From Adiantum capillus-veneris (taxonomy: Eukaryota; Streptophyta; Polypodiopsida; Polypodiales; Pteridaceae), in contig CM043960.1 in assembly GCA_014529385.2 (NCBI GenBank), forward strand, positions 40,470,781 to 40,534,780: a DNA stretch of 64,000 bases. Reading direction: 5' to 3'. A model generated the notes under the pieces. That model searched no databases. It was given only the letters and a program-made list of their open reading frames with translations, and was not told the DNA's origin. This document shows positions 21,691-32,496 of this stretch, piece after piece. The position numbers were made by a program, and so were the translations under genes. The stretch's first letter is position 1, and each line of letters starts with the position of its first letter.

Positions 21691-23002
21691 CACTACGTTG
21701 GTAATGGGACACTTTTATGTCCTGTTAAGTGACCATTTTCCTTGAATTATGTCAAGAGTTTCAAAATGGATTTTGAGGTGCTATCTATCTAAAAAGTTGT
21801 CTCGTGAGCTGAAAAAAACTCACATTTTTTTGGAATATCAATTCCATCTTTAACCTTGTCCTTGCACAACATTTCACAACCTAAACTGTGTGAAAAAACG
21901 GGTCCTGTTTTTGACTTTTTGCAACTATACCACTCTAAAATTCATTTTTGTGAGGTCTATAATGCTAGAGAACTATCTTTAGTAGTCCTCAAGATGTCAT
22001 GATGCTTCTAGGGAGAAAGAAATATTAAAGTTGTAAGTTATGACCAAATTACAAAAATTGTCAAATCCTGTTTTTTAGCCAATTTTAGCTCTTCTATGAT
22101 TTTTTTGGTGGATTTCATGATATCCAAATGCATTTTTTATTTTCTATGTCGCATATTGTAACATAAATCTAATATTCCTTGAGTTTTGGGGCACCTAATA
22201 CCCTATTTTGCATAGTACACAACGATGGTTGATTTTTTCAATTATAGAAGAAAACGAAACATTCTAGTATATCAAGTATAGCTTTTTCAATATTGTTAGT
22301 TTCTTGTGACAACTACATGCATTTTGTAGGTAGTAACCATATCTAGTCATAAGGATCAAATTTGGCTAGATATTGAATAGTTTCTATCGGATTCTACAAC
22401 TCATAATGTTGAACCCAGTTTTTTCATGTTTGCTGTATTTAGCACTTCATCTTTGTCCCCAAGATTCCCCTTGGTAAGAGATGCATTATTCTTTTGACAT
22501 GCTCCATGGCTCCTTATGAACATAAAGGACAATAGGGAACTAAGAAAACATGCATCTATTATTTGTATTGAGTGTGGCTATAGAAACTTTGATGATAGGT
22601 TTGCAGAATGGTAAAAATTCAACTTTTTTGTAACTATTTATTTTGGCAAAACAAAAAATAGTGAGTGAGAAGCAATCATATATTTTGATCACCAGCCCAT
22701 TGAAGTTAACTAGGGAATTTATCTCAAGTCCTACAAAAATCCCTAGTCTTATTTTTATGCAACAAAACGTAAGAAATGACTGTTTTGATGAAAATGCACT
22801 GGTCCATCAACTTTGGAGGCTTGGTGTGACTAAAAGATGAGAAATTTTACAAGTTTCTTATTTTTTCCTTGTGTAGTAGGCCTTGAACTATAACCTCATG
22901 AAAGGATTTTACAAAATGAGTGGATCTACTATGGTTTTGGAGGTTTTTTTCAAAACAGGCTGAAAGGACACTTTTATGTCATGTTAGGTTACCAACCTAG
23001 TG
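21691..23002. mobile_element. non-autonomous element with CACTA-type ends, 1.3 kb
   Basis: The left end is CACTACGTTGGTAA at 21691. The right end, read inward from 23002, is CACTAGGTTGGTAA: a 14-bp terminal inverted repeat with one mismatch. TTAA flanks both sides (21687-21690, 23003-23006). In addition, ggacacttttatgtc occurs near both ends in direct orientation (about 21708 and 22966). There is no transposase-like coding inside. The termini suggest a CACTA-type element, but the flanking repeat looks like 4 bp rather than 3, so the superfamily is open. Confidence 0.65.
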
Positions 23003-23665
23003 TTAAAGACATACTAGAGCAATGGTTAGACCACATGGTATTAGTGGTCAATCTTACTAATGAGTTGTTGGAGACATCTTATAAAGCATATGAGCATCTA
23101 GGGATGATCATGGATAATCCCAAGCATGACCCATTGTACCTCCAAAAAAATCAGAGATTCTGTTTAGAGCTAGACTGAGACCTAATATTCTTGTAGAAAG
23201 GTATCTACAACATCATTTTGTCATAAGTTGTGCATAACCAAATTAACCACAAGGGAATGGCACTTGTTATGATGAGAGGAAGAAGAAATGGTTTTTTCAT
23301 CCACATGCTTCAATCAAGAACATTAATAACCAAGCAGGGTGAGCTAGAACAAGGTGCTATTGAGAGGACAAGGTCATGGTAGAGCAACAACAGTCGCAAA
23401 ATGTTCAAATATGCATTGATATACCATATGGATTTATAATCAAAAGGATACCAAAGGTTAAGAACGGTGGTAGCTAGAGGTAAGAGGCAATATTTGAATC
23501 ACTTGCAAAGCCATATATTGTCATTATAAGTCCTTCATAATCAAGAGAGCAAGGAGGAGACAACCTAAGAGAATTTAATCTTTGCCATTGTAACAAGAAA
23601 GTATCCTATGAAGAATTAATGATTTGAGGACTAGGGAGAGAAGAAAACCAAAGGCATAGAAAACT
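23003..23665. other. unassigned intergenic DNA
   Basis: No gene, repeat or element boundary was recognised between the CACTA-ended element and copia B. Confidence 0.4.
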
Positions 23666-23891
23666 GTTGGAATTAGGGTTGCAGAGAAACACACACAGCT
23701 TGGAGAAGACGAAGGAAGCTCAAGGCACACAATAGAGAGTGTGTTACTTAGTGTGCAATGGAAAGATAGATAGCCCTAGAGTGATGGGCGTATATACAAT
23801 GCACGGGGGAAAAAACCTCCTAAAGAGGGAAAAAATGCCCCGGCGGTCCTAGTGTGTTCACACACATCACTACCACATGTATATGGTAACA
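23666..23891 (-). repeat. 3' LTR of copia B
   Basis: TGTTGGAATTAG...GGTAACA, 226 bp. Apart from one substitution and possibly one indel it matches 28612-28838. The polypurine tract lies next to it at 23892-23903. Confidence 0.97.
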
Positions 23892-23966
23892 AATCCCCCC
23901 AGGAGTGATGCGGTGAACGAGAGCTGGCACATGAGTAAAGGGAAGTGCCATGCCCTGAGGACAGGA

Positions 23967-25454
23967 TCAGTCCACAAAGGGGAGTAAGCCCAAAGCTTTG
24001 CGGAAAGCTTCAAGCTTCTCACGAGACAATGCCTTTGTGAAAAGATCTGCAAGGTTGTCCTGTGTTGGCACATAAGCCAAGCTGATCTCTCCTGCTGAGA
24101 GCCTCTCCCTGACATAGTGGTAATGCACCTCAATGTGCTTTGTGCGAGCATGAAAAACTGGGTTCCTCACAACTGCCAATGCGCTCTGACTGTCAGTGTA
24201 GATAGTGTTGGCAGTGTCCTGTCCAACACCCAAGTCAGCCATAAGGCGTCTGAGCCATACACACTCAACCGTAGCTGTGAAGACTGCCCTGTACTCAGCC
24301 TCACAACTCGAAGTGGCCACAGTAGGTTGCTTCTTGCTCAACCATGATATACATGAACTGCCAAGCATGAAACAAAAACCGCTTGTGGACACTCGCGTGT
24401 CAAAACAACCAGCCCAATCTGAGTCCGAAAAAGCATGTAAGTCTGGCGGCAATGATCCCCCCTTGGGATAAAACAAGCCAAGATGTAAAGTGCCACTAAG
24501 GTAGCGGAAAATCCTCTTGACAGCCTGCCAATGCTTAGACCCTAGGCTATGCATAAATCTGCTGACCTGCGAGACTGCAAACTGAATATCTGGCCTCGTG
24601 TTGCATACATAAATGAGGCAGCCAACAGCAGTTTGGTAAAGAGTGACATCAGCAGGATCGCCAGCATCATGTAGACTCAACTTCAAACCTGTTTCCATGG
24701 GAGTGGCAATAGGTTTGCAATCCTCAAGTCCAAACTTACATAGCAATGTCTCTATGTAACTTTTCTGACACAAGGCAATATCACCATCACACTGCTTAAA
24801 CTGTATACCCAAGTAATGATGCAACAGCCCCAAATCTTTCATCTTGAAAGTAGCATTCAAATCAGCCTTAAATTCAGCAATATGTCTCTCATTTGGTCCA
24901 GTGATCAGCAAATCATCAACATAAAGAACCACAATGAGAAATACATCATCCTCACGCTTCACATACAATGTGCTTTCTGTTGGACTGTTACGAAAGCCTC
25001 GTTTAACCAAATGAGTGTCAGCTTTCTCATACCAAGCACGAGGAGATTGCTTCAACCCATACAAAGCCTTCTTACATTTGCACACTTTGTCCTCTTGTCC
25101 TTTTATGACAAAATCGCGAGGCTGCGTTACATAAACTTCCTCAAATATGTCACAATTCAAGAAAGCAGTAACAATGTCTGATTGATGTACATCCCAACCA
25201 AAATGAGTTGCCAATGCACATAGAAAACGTACAGTAGTCATACGACAAGTGGGAGCAAAAGTCTCTTCATAATCTATGCCTTTTTGTTGTGCATAACCCT
25301 TTGCAACAAGTCGAGCCTTATGGCGATCGATCTCACCATCCGGCTTGCGTTTCAACTTGTAAACCCACTTCGTACCAATGGCCTTTTTTTCAGGAGGCAA
25401 ATCACATAAAGTCCATGTGTCATTCTCTATAAGTGCATCATATTCTGATTTCAT
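23967..25454 (-). pseudogene. copia B reverse transcriptase / RNase H
   Basis: A 495-codon open stretch covers all of RVT_2 and the copia RNase H. Visible motifs are WVYKLKRKPDGEIDRHKARL (start of RVT_2), VTAFLNCDIFEEVYV, YGLKQSPRAWY, the catalytic LYVDDLLITG, then SDSDWAGC and SCEAEYRA of RNase H, and TDSQSALAV plus HIEVHYHYVRE near the end. It stops normally at LLPFVD. This part has no defect and could still be an active enzyme if translated. A stop just upstream (about 25470) separates it from integrase, so it can no longer be made as part of a polyprotein. Confidence 0.92.
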
Positions 25455-25469
25455 GGCAGCAATCCAATT

Positions 25470-26010
25470 TTATGAATTCTGTGCTTCATCAAAAGACAGA
25501 GGCTCCTCAACATCATGTAAATTAGACACAGCCAAAGCATAACAATCTGATGCATAAGATGCATGGCGAGAGCTTGAACGAGTACGACTAGACAAAGGTG
25601 CATCCAATTTACTGTCACGCAAAGTGTGCACCACCCATTTTGGCATACCTCTAGCCTGCTCATTTTCGGCCCTTTCCTCATCAAGTACATCATGTACATC
25701 TGCATCAGTAATAGGCTGATCTAAAACATTTTCAAAAACCCCCATAGGCTGTATATTTGCCTCATTGGAACTTATTCGTATTTCCACCACTGAAAAGAGG
25801 CAACAAAGTGTCATAAATGTTCTGTGAGCTTACATTACTGTCTCTAGTACATGACAGCAAGGGCTGAACTGAATCTTCCACAAACACTACATCCCGAGAA
25901 ACCAGAATACGTTTTGTTTGCAGATGATACAACTTGTAACCTTTGCTTTCAACACTATAACCAACAAAAATACATTTGACAGCCTTATCATCCAATTTTC
26001 TGCGCTGCAC
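25470..26010 (-). pseudogene. copia B integrase C-terminus and linker, frameshifted
   Basis: QRRKLDDKAVKCIFVGYSVE (26010 downward) is the integrase-distal block typical of copia. It ends at a stop after GGNTNKFQ (25762). An overlapping second frame (25814-25470) continues with VVEIRISSNEANIQPMG and RGMPKWVVHTLRDSKLDAPL and stops at AQNS. The frame break is also present in copy C but not in copy A. Upstream, a TAA at the end of CLAYALVP separates this segment from integrase in this copy only. Confidence 0.85.
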
Positions 26011-27408
26011 TTATGGCACCAAAGCATATGCCAAACAGCCAAAAACACGCATGTGCTCAATAGAAGGCTTTCTATCATGCCATGCTTCATATGGAGTAAT
26101 AGACTGCAAAGCTTTCGTAGGACACCTGTTAAGTACATAAGTGGCACACATGATGGCCTCAAGCCAAAAAGAATGCGGCAAAGCTTGACTTTTGACCATA
26201 CATCGTGCCATTTCCGTTAGTGACCTGTTTTTCCTCTCAGCAACACCATTTTGCTGAGGTGTATAAGGCACTGTACATTGGTGTTTTATCCCACGACTAG
26301 CCAGAAATGCATTAAATTCATGAGACATATACTCCCCCGCTCGATCGGAACGGAGGGTGCCCATAGTACATTTTGAGACATTTTCAGCCATAGCCAAAAA
26401 TTGTTTGAAGCACATAAAAACTTCGGACTTCGCTTTAAGCGGAAATACCCATGCATGCGTGGAGTAATCATCAATGAAAGTCACGAAGTACAGGTAATTG
26501 CCCAAGGACGGAGTTTGCATGGGCCCACAAACATCACTATGCACAAGCTGCAACCTGCATGTGGCCCTAACTGAACCATCCTTTGGAAACTTAGAACGCT
26601 GCATTTTACCCAGAATATAGCCTTCACAAACATGTTTGACAGGTGCTTCAAGAGGCGGCAAAGAAGCAACCATATCAGATTTCTGCAAACGCAGCAAACT
26701 GGCAAAATTCAGATGACCAAAACGTGCATGCCAAAGTTTTGCATCTGAAATAGCCCTTGAATCTACAACAGCATTTGCAAAATTTTGTCCACACTTGTCA
26801 TACAAAGTGAGCTTATACGGCCCACGGCACAAAAGCCCAGATGCAACAATTTCATCACCAAAACTGAGATCATGAACTGTACATCTGTCATCCACAAATT
26901 TGACTACAAGTCCAAGTCTAGCAAGTGCGGATACAGACAAGAGATTCTTCTTGATCCCAGGTACATAAAGTGCATCAACAAGTGTGAAGGAACTGCCATT
27001 AGCAGCAGTGAGCACAATCTTTCCAACTCCCTGAACTGGATAAGAGGCGTTGTTGGCACAAGTGACTGAATTCCCATGAGGGACAGACTCGAGAGAGGTA
27101 AACAATTCACTATGTGAGGTGATGTGCTTTGTAGCACCACTGTCGAAATACCACACATGTGAATCTGCAGCAACTGACAAGCATGCATCATGGACAGCAA
27201 GATTGTAAGTGCACTCTGCGCTAAAAGCCCATTCTGCATCAACATCAGCATCACAATCTCCTTTCACAGAAGACTCAACAATGGCTGCATTTGTAGTGGA
27301 ACCAGCATTTGCAGTGGAACCACCCTCTTTCTTCTTAGCCTCTTTGGCCTTCAACTTAGGACACGACTTGATCAAGTGATCATTGGCTTTACAATAATGG
27401 CAATGCAT
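26011..27408 (-). pseudogene. copia B zinc knuckle, protease and integrase
   Basis: 465 codons. Order: zinc knuckle CHYCKANDHLIKSC (CX2CX4HX4C, residues 3-16), protease WYFDSGATKHITSH, GAG-pre-integrase LWHARFGHLNFASLLRLQKS, then the integrase core with LVHSDVCGP, FIDDYS, LRSDRAGEY and NGVAERKNR. Two key residues differ from copy C: the last zinc-binding Cys reads CEGY rather than CEGC, and the core has DRAGEY rather than DRGGEY. Both are likely damaging. The frame ends in a premature TAA after CLAYALVP. Confidence 0.9.
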
Positions 27409-28249
27409 CTTCTTTTTGCCCTTATCACCAGAATTGCCATACGAAGTGCTGCCAGCAGAAGCATTAGGAACAGAATTTTTACACTCGCAGCAGAACCATA
27501 AGAAGTGGCTGCATTATTGTTACCACCCTTTCTTTGAGAAGCAATAAAAGCCTGGTCAACTGCACACTGCCTAGTCCTGTTTTTTCTAGAAAGTGACTCT
27601 TGCAACAGCAATGTGCATAATGCATCAAACTTGACAACTTCAAGATTTCCTTGGGTCATGAGTCTCCAAGTACTAGCAAAAGTCTGGTAGGAATCTGGTA
27701 AGGCATTAAGAACAGTCTGCACAAGGGAACTGTCCGAAATGACTTCACCTGCAGAAATGAGTTGCTCATTGATATCCTTGACACTAGCAAGGAAAGTGTC
27801 CATATCATCTTCCTCATGCATAATCTTCGACTCTAGCTCTTTACGCAGCAAAGCAATTTTAGCCTCATTGCGGCTTGCATAAAGACCTGCTAGAATATCC
27901 CAAGCCTGTTTTGCAGATTTTGCTGATCGGATGTGAGGAATAATGGTGCGCTTCACAGACAACGCAATCAATGCATGAGCCTGCGCATCCTTAACATCCC
28001 AACGAGCTTGTTCTGCGTAGGCAAAACAACTCTAACAGCTGCAATCCTTGCAGCAAGACCTGCAACATCCTCAACATCGCCTACATCTTCAGAACCAGGA
28101 CGTACATCAATGCCCTGCACAATGTTCCAGACACCTTTTGACACAAGAACATGTTGCATCATATAAGCCCACATAGGGTAGTTGTCCCCATCCAACTTGT
28201 CCTCAGCAGCAAACATCTTGAACACATCTGTGTTGTTGTTGTCAGCCAT
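27372..28249 (-). pseudogene. copia B gag, frameshifted
   Basis: It begins at an ATG at 28247-28249 with MADNNNTDVFKMFAAEDKLD and WAYMMQHVLVSKGVWNIVQG, the DUF4219/UBN2-type gag start. One frameshift near 28020 moves the reading to SAKQAWDILAGLYASRNEAK, LRKELESKIMHEEDDMDTFL and NALPDSYQTFASTWRLMTQG. A second break near 27480 precedes the zinc knuckle frame. The protein is the capsid precursor of the family; here it cannot be made whole. Confidence 0.88.
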
Positions 28250-28611
28250 AGTAAATGCTGCACCTAATGTGAAAACTGCCCGAAAATAGGAGAAATGGAG
28301 CGGGAACAACTTGTGCTATATAGCACAAACCGTAGAAGACTATAAGGCACCTGTTATGCAGAAAACGGCACTGACAGAAAATCTGCACAAAATGACGAAA
28401 TAGCCTGTGCAGTACTGCCCGTAGTGGAAACGGAGGCCGAAATGAGCCCAAATCAAAATTCTGAGCAGACCAAGCTCTTCGAGCTTACCCAAAATATTTG
28501 TCGACCTGCGAACGCTCGCCAAAGCTCACTGAAATCGAAGAAAGTGAGCAGGCGTGTGCTGGAGCAGCTGGCGACTAAGCCCGGGAGGACGTGACCTGCT
28601 CTGATACCAAT

Positions 28612-28838
28612 TGTTGGAATTAGGGTTGCAGAGAAACACACACAGCTTGGAGAAGACGAAGGAAGCTCAAGGCACACAATAGAGAGTGTGTTACTTAGTG
28701 TGCAATGGAAAGATAGATAGCCCTAGAGTGATGGGCGTATATACAATGCACGGGGGAAAAAACCTCCTAAAGAGGAAAAAAATGCCCCGGCGGTCCTAGT
28801 GTGTTCACACACATCACTACCACATGTATATGGTAACA
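28612..28838 (-). repeat. 5' LTR of copia B with adjacent primer-binding site
   Basis: 227 bp, nearly identical to the 3' LTR. The primer-binding site TGGTATCAGAGC (minus strand) is at 28598-28609, two bases inside the LTR. Confidence 0.97.
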
Positions 28839-30476
28839 AAAACAAGTGAAGTAAGTTATACCTGCTTGGTAAGAAATTGGGTGGCATGTTAGGAGACAAG
28901 CAGTGAACCAAAGTATCTTAATTCCAAATAAATAAAGCACTACATTGTCTTGATTGAATCACACGTTATTATACCATCACATATAAGCAATATTCATATC
29001 ACATCTCATTAGTCTACATGAATGACTCCAAAGACCAACAAATCAGATTAAGTTTTCAAAAAGTGCTTTAAACGTAGAAGGACTAAATAGAAGCCACCAA
29101 AGCTATTTGATAAAGATGGGAGACAACAAGGATGGAGCATTAGAGTACATTGTCAGTAGATAGTGATAAAGATGGGAGACAACAAGGATGGAGCATTAGA
29201 GTACATTGTCGGTAGATAGTGACTATAGTATTGATCGAGTTGTCAAGTGCCAAAACCTATAAATAGGGAAAATGCTTCATTTTTTGGTTGTCAATATTGC
29301 TACAAGTAATCTTAGACTGTGGTGTTGCTGATATTCTTTAAGATCTTTTTGTACTAGGTGTTATTGCCTTGAGCTATCTCAATTGTATTTTTAAACGTTC
29401 TAGCTCTACACTTATTGAGTTGTAATCCCCAATAGTCTGGTTGAGTTCTTATCATCACACATTCAAGATTTTGTTTTGTCCCAGTTGTCTTAGCCTTATT
29501 CTTAGTTCACTCATTGGTCTTCCAATTATTGTTGCTCTACTGAGTCTGAGTCTTACACTTCACACATCATATGGGAAGTTGAACACTCTAAGCTTTCTAG
29601 TCACCTTTTGTACCTAAGAAAGACTACAACCATTGCTTTTACTTGTCTTCCTGACAACAAAGCCCTACTCAAGGTTACTCTACCAAAAATGGTGGAGTTG
29701 ACTTTTGAAGGGCATCATTCAAAAAGCAAAGGCGAGAGGCGTGTTGGAGCTTATCCATTGAAAGAAAAACAAGATTTGGATGAGGTTAGAAAACAAAGTT
29801 GGCATGTGTGCAAAAGCTTTTTATGTCGAAACAAGGTAAGGGCTTAAGTGGGTGCTAATGTAAGGGAAGTAAATGCTTTCAGATTTGATGAAAAACTAGT
29901 TACCTACTATTTCAAGGTAATATTGTCATCAATATTTCACATACCTTTGCATGCCACAAATTATTTAAACTAGTCTTGCTTGGTGGGAGTTGCTATAGAA
30001 CATTATAGGACACACACGGATCGACATCGAGAATCTACCACGAAAGTAAATAAGTACAAAGTGCATTGGCGAATTTTATAAAAAGAATCGCATATATGAT
30101 AATTGGTTACCGGTTATCTCTACAATTGTTTGTAAAATGGTCCAATTTCACGGCTTTCTCTACAACTATTTATGCAATGAGACCAAGGCACTACTCTTTT
30201 CCATATGTGTTCAGATAGATTTTAGAGCATAGTTCATTATGTACTTAATTGGTTGTAATTGTTGTCAGCTCGATTTTTGTTGTGGAACACAAGCGGATGA
30301 GTATAACCAATTGATAGGCAAATACAATAGCTAAGCTTGAGTAGATGAGCATTTAGAAGAAGCAATTTTCATCCCATAGATCTGACTTTACAACAAAGGG
30401 CTACTAAAGGGGATGATTGAATCGAGAAAAGGGTTGCAGCTTAATCATTTTGCTTAAAACCTACTCCTTGACCTAC
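28839..30476. other. intergenic DNA between copia B and gypsy G1
   Basis: It contains a 56-bp tandem duplication (29108-29219). A 79-codon plus-strand frame at 29608-29847, ending near a splice-donor-like gtaagg, has no recognisable domain; I do not call it a gene. Nothing else is supported. Confidence 0.45.
29108..29219. repeat. 56-bp tandem duplication
   Basis: tgataaagatgggagacaac...gtagatag occurs at 29108-29163 and again at 29164-29219 with a single A/G difference, so it is a recent duplication. Confidence 0.95.
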
Positions 30477-32079
30477 TGTCATAATAATCAATATCTAATT
30501 CTCCTAAATGATTTTCTCATATTAAACTGATCATTTAATGTGGGGAAGGCCAGGGGAGAAAAAGCTAGAATATTGGTTAAGCTAGCAGACCGGCCACAGT
30601 AGGGATCCAAAGGAGGGAAAATAGGGATCCAAAGGGGGGGCCATCTGCAAAAGAGCCATGTGCAACAATGGGCTAAAAGAACCCTAAGGTTCAGCCCATT
30701 AAGACTTCCAAAATGCTAAGGTTCCAAAATTCAAAGGTTGTGTCCAAAGGTCAACCCTAGGGAAAATTGGATGCTTTGTGTGTGCCCTAAAAGTCTTTGC
30801 ACATCCCTACATGGGAGGGGGCGAGCCCTAAAGGTAGGGGATGAGAGAGAAAGCCACACACACACACACACATAAACACACGCACAGGCTCCCTTTACAC
30901 AAAGGGAATGAGGGACACATGTCAGCTCCCTAGGCCAGATGCCCACAAGGTGTGCCCAATTTCTATTGGATGACCCTTGAAGTGGACCAATGAGAATTAA
31001 GCTAGAGTAAATCTAGTTTAATTAATTTAAAAACATTTAATAAAAGAAACCAATGAGAATTAAGTCTCCTAGAAGACTATTGGGCAGTCTCCCAAGGGGT
31101 CCAATGAGCATTCAAGAGCCCCATGGCTTGCCTGATTCCTATTGGCCAGGAGGCAAAGGGGTCCAATGAGAGTTTAGTTTAATTATTTAATTACCTAAAG
31201 CTCTCACAAAAGGAGAAAGGGGGACACATGTCAGAAGGCTATCACTTATGCTGCTTAATTGTAATTGGCTTGACTTGGGGAGGGCCAATGAGGCTTCAGG
31301 AAGAGCAATTAGCAAGAGGGCTCGCCCAAGAGAGAGAGGGGGCTGATTTTTGGAAGGAATTATCACACACACACTCACACAAGCTCATGTGTGAAGAAAG
31401 AGAAGACTATCTCTTCCCAAGTTTTAATGGAGAACTCATCACCTACTCCAAGCTTGTGAGATAGAAGCCTACATCAACACTCTCTTGGAATGTGGATGCA
31501 AATCCAACCAAGAGCCAAGCTTCAATGCATGCTCATCTCCTCTACCAAGCTAATTACTAAGCTAAGCTATGCTACATATGAGTGATTATGTGAGGAGATG
31601 TACATCTTTCTCGTAAGATACTCCTTCTTCCTCTCAATATACTCTCATACCCTGCTATCTCTCACCATCTTCGAAGGTGTGTGAGGTCTTGGGTCTGAGA
31701 ACGGGAATAATTCAAGTTGTGTTTGTTAAGTGTTTTGCTTAGTGCATGAAGTTTCCATCTTCATTGCACTAGCTAGTCTTGAAGGAACACAAAGAATTGT
31801 ATTGTACAATGTCTCTCTTGATGGGAGAAACCATAATACAAAGCCTTTTGGAGGGGGGACCGGCTCCATGAAAATCCGGTCCTCAACTGTTGTCAATATC
31901 TTAATTTCTCTCTCTTTTGAAAGTATTGTTGATGCTATCTAACTAGGTGTTATGCTTTTTGTTGCTCTCTCCACCCAAGCACTCTTGTAATTCTCATTAG
32001 GAATCTATTCTAATGAAATGCCCACTATGTTCATGCTAATTTCCGCTACACATAAGTTATTAGGCCATTAAATGTTTCA
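30477..32079 (+). repeat. 5' LTR of gypsy G1
   Basis: 1603 bp, TG...CA. It carries a (CA)n stretch near 30855-30890 that is about 16 bp longer than in the 3' LTR, and a cluster of CCAATGAG words (30987-31292). Fragments of small open frames inside are LTR sequence only. Confidence 0.96.
30965..31292 (+). promoter_or_regulatory. CCAAT-box cluster in the LTR (probable U3 enhancer)
   Basis: CCAATGAG occurs at 30987, 31050, 31101, 31163 and 31285. ATTGG, the same box inverted, occurs at 30965, 31079, 31141 and 31264. Nine CCAAT pentamers in about 330 bp suggest NF-Y binding. The cluster is kept in the other G1-family LTRs. The regulatory role is inferred. Confidence 0.55.
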
Positions 32080-32496
32080 TTGGTATCAGAGCTCAAGGTT
32101 TCTCTTTTCTTGCTCAAGAAGGGAGGTCCTCAAGCTAGCTACAAATGGTTGGTATTATTAATTGCTTGTGAGTAAGTAGAATAGAGATTTTTCAGCCTTG
32201 CAGTGCGCCTGCCTTCGTGCAGTTAACGGGGCATCATCGTCGAGAGCTATGGTCTTAATAGTGGAGTCCTACGGGGCTTGCCTACGGCTTAACCATTATT
32301 GAGCTATTAGAAGCTTGACAGGAGCCGGTGCTGTTTTGGTGTCGAAAGACCCTCTCTTCTATTCCTTGCAATTAATGGTATTCGAGCCGCAGGTACAGTA
32401 GCTTGAGTGCTTTTTCTAAAGGGGTAAAGAGGAGTAGCAACTAGGGCTTGAAGTGCCAAAGTACACCTAAAAAGTTTACACCTAAAAGTTGTTAGA
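32080..32496 (+). other. primer-binding site and untranslated leader of G1
   Basis: TGGTATCAGAGC at 32081-32092 matches the complement of the initiator-Met tRNA 3' end, one base after the LTR. The remaining leader has no open frame of note and leads to the gag ATG at 32497. Confidence 0.9.

Larger units (their letters stand above)
23666..28838 (-). mobile_element. full-length Ty1-copia retrotransposon B
   Basis: A 5.17-kb element with LTRs of 226-227 bp (23666-23891 and 28612-28838) that differ at only one or two positions. AAAAC precedes (23661-23665) and follows (28839-28843) it as a 5-bp target-site duplication. The primer-binding site at 28598-28609 is complementary to initiator-Met tRNA. 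A purine-rich tract (minus-strand CCTGGGGGGATT) sits at 23892-23903. Domain order on the minus strand is gag, zinc knuckle, protease, integrase, reverse transcriptase, RNase H, which is the copia order. Structurally complete, but coding is broken in several places. Confidence 0.97.

Noticed and set aside
29608-29847. 79-codon plus-strand ORF as a gene
   Set aside because: It has a splice-donor-like end but no domain, no partner exon found and no homology I can name.
31730-31942. Conserved 70-codon frame found in all G1 LTRs
   Set aside because: Its conservation follows from LTR identity, and the copy is open or not depending on point changes; no evidence for a protein.
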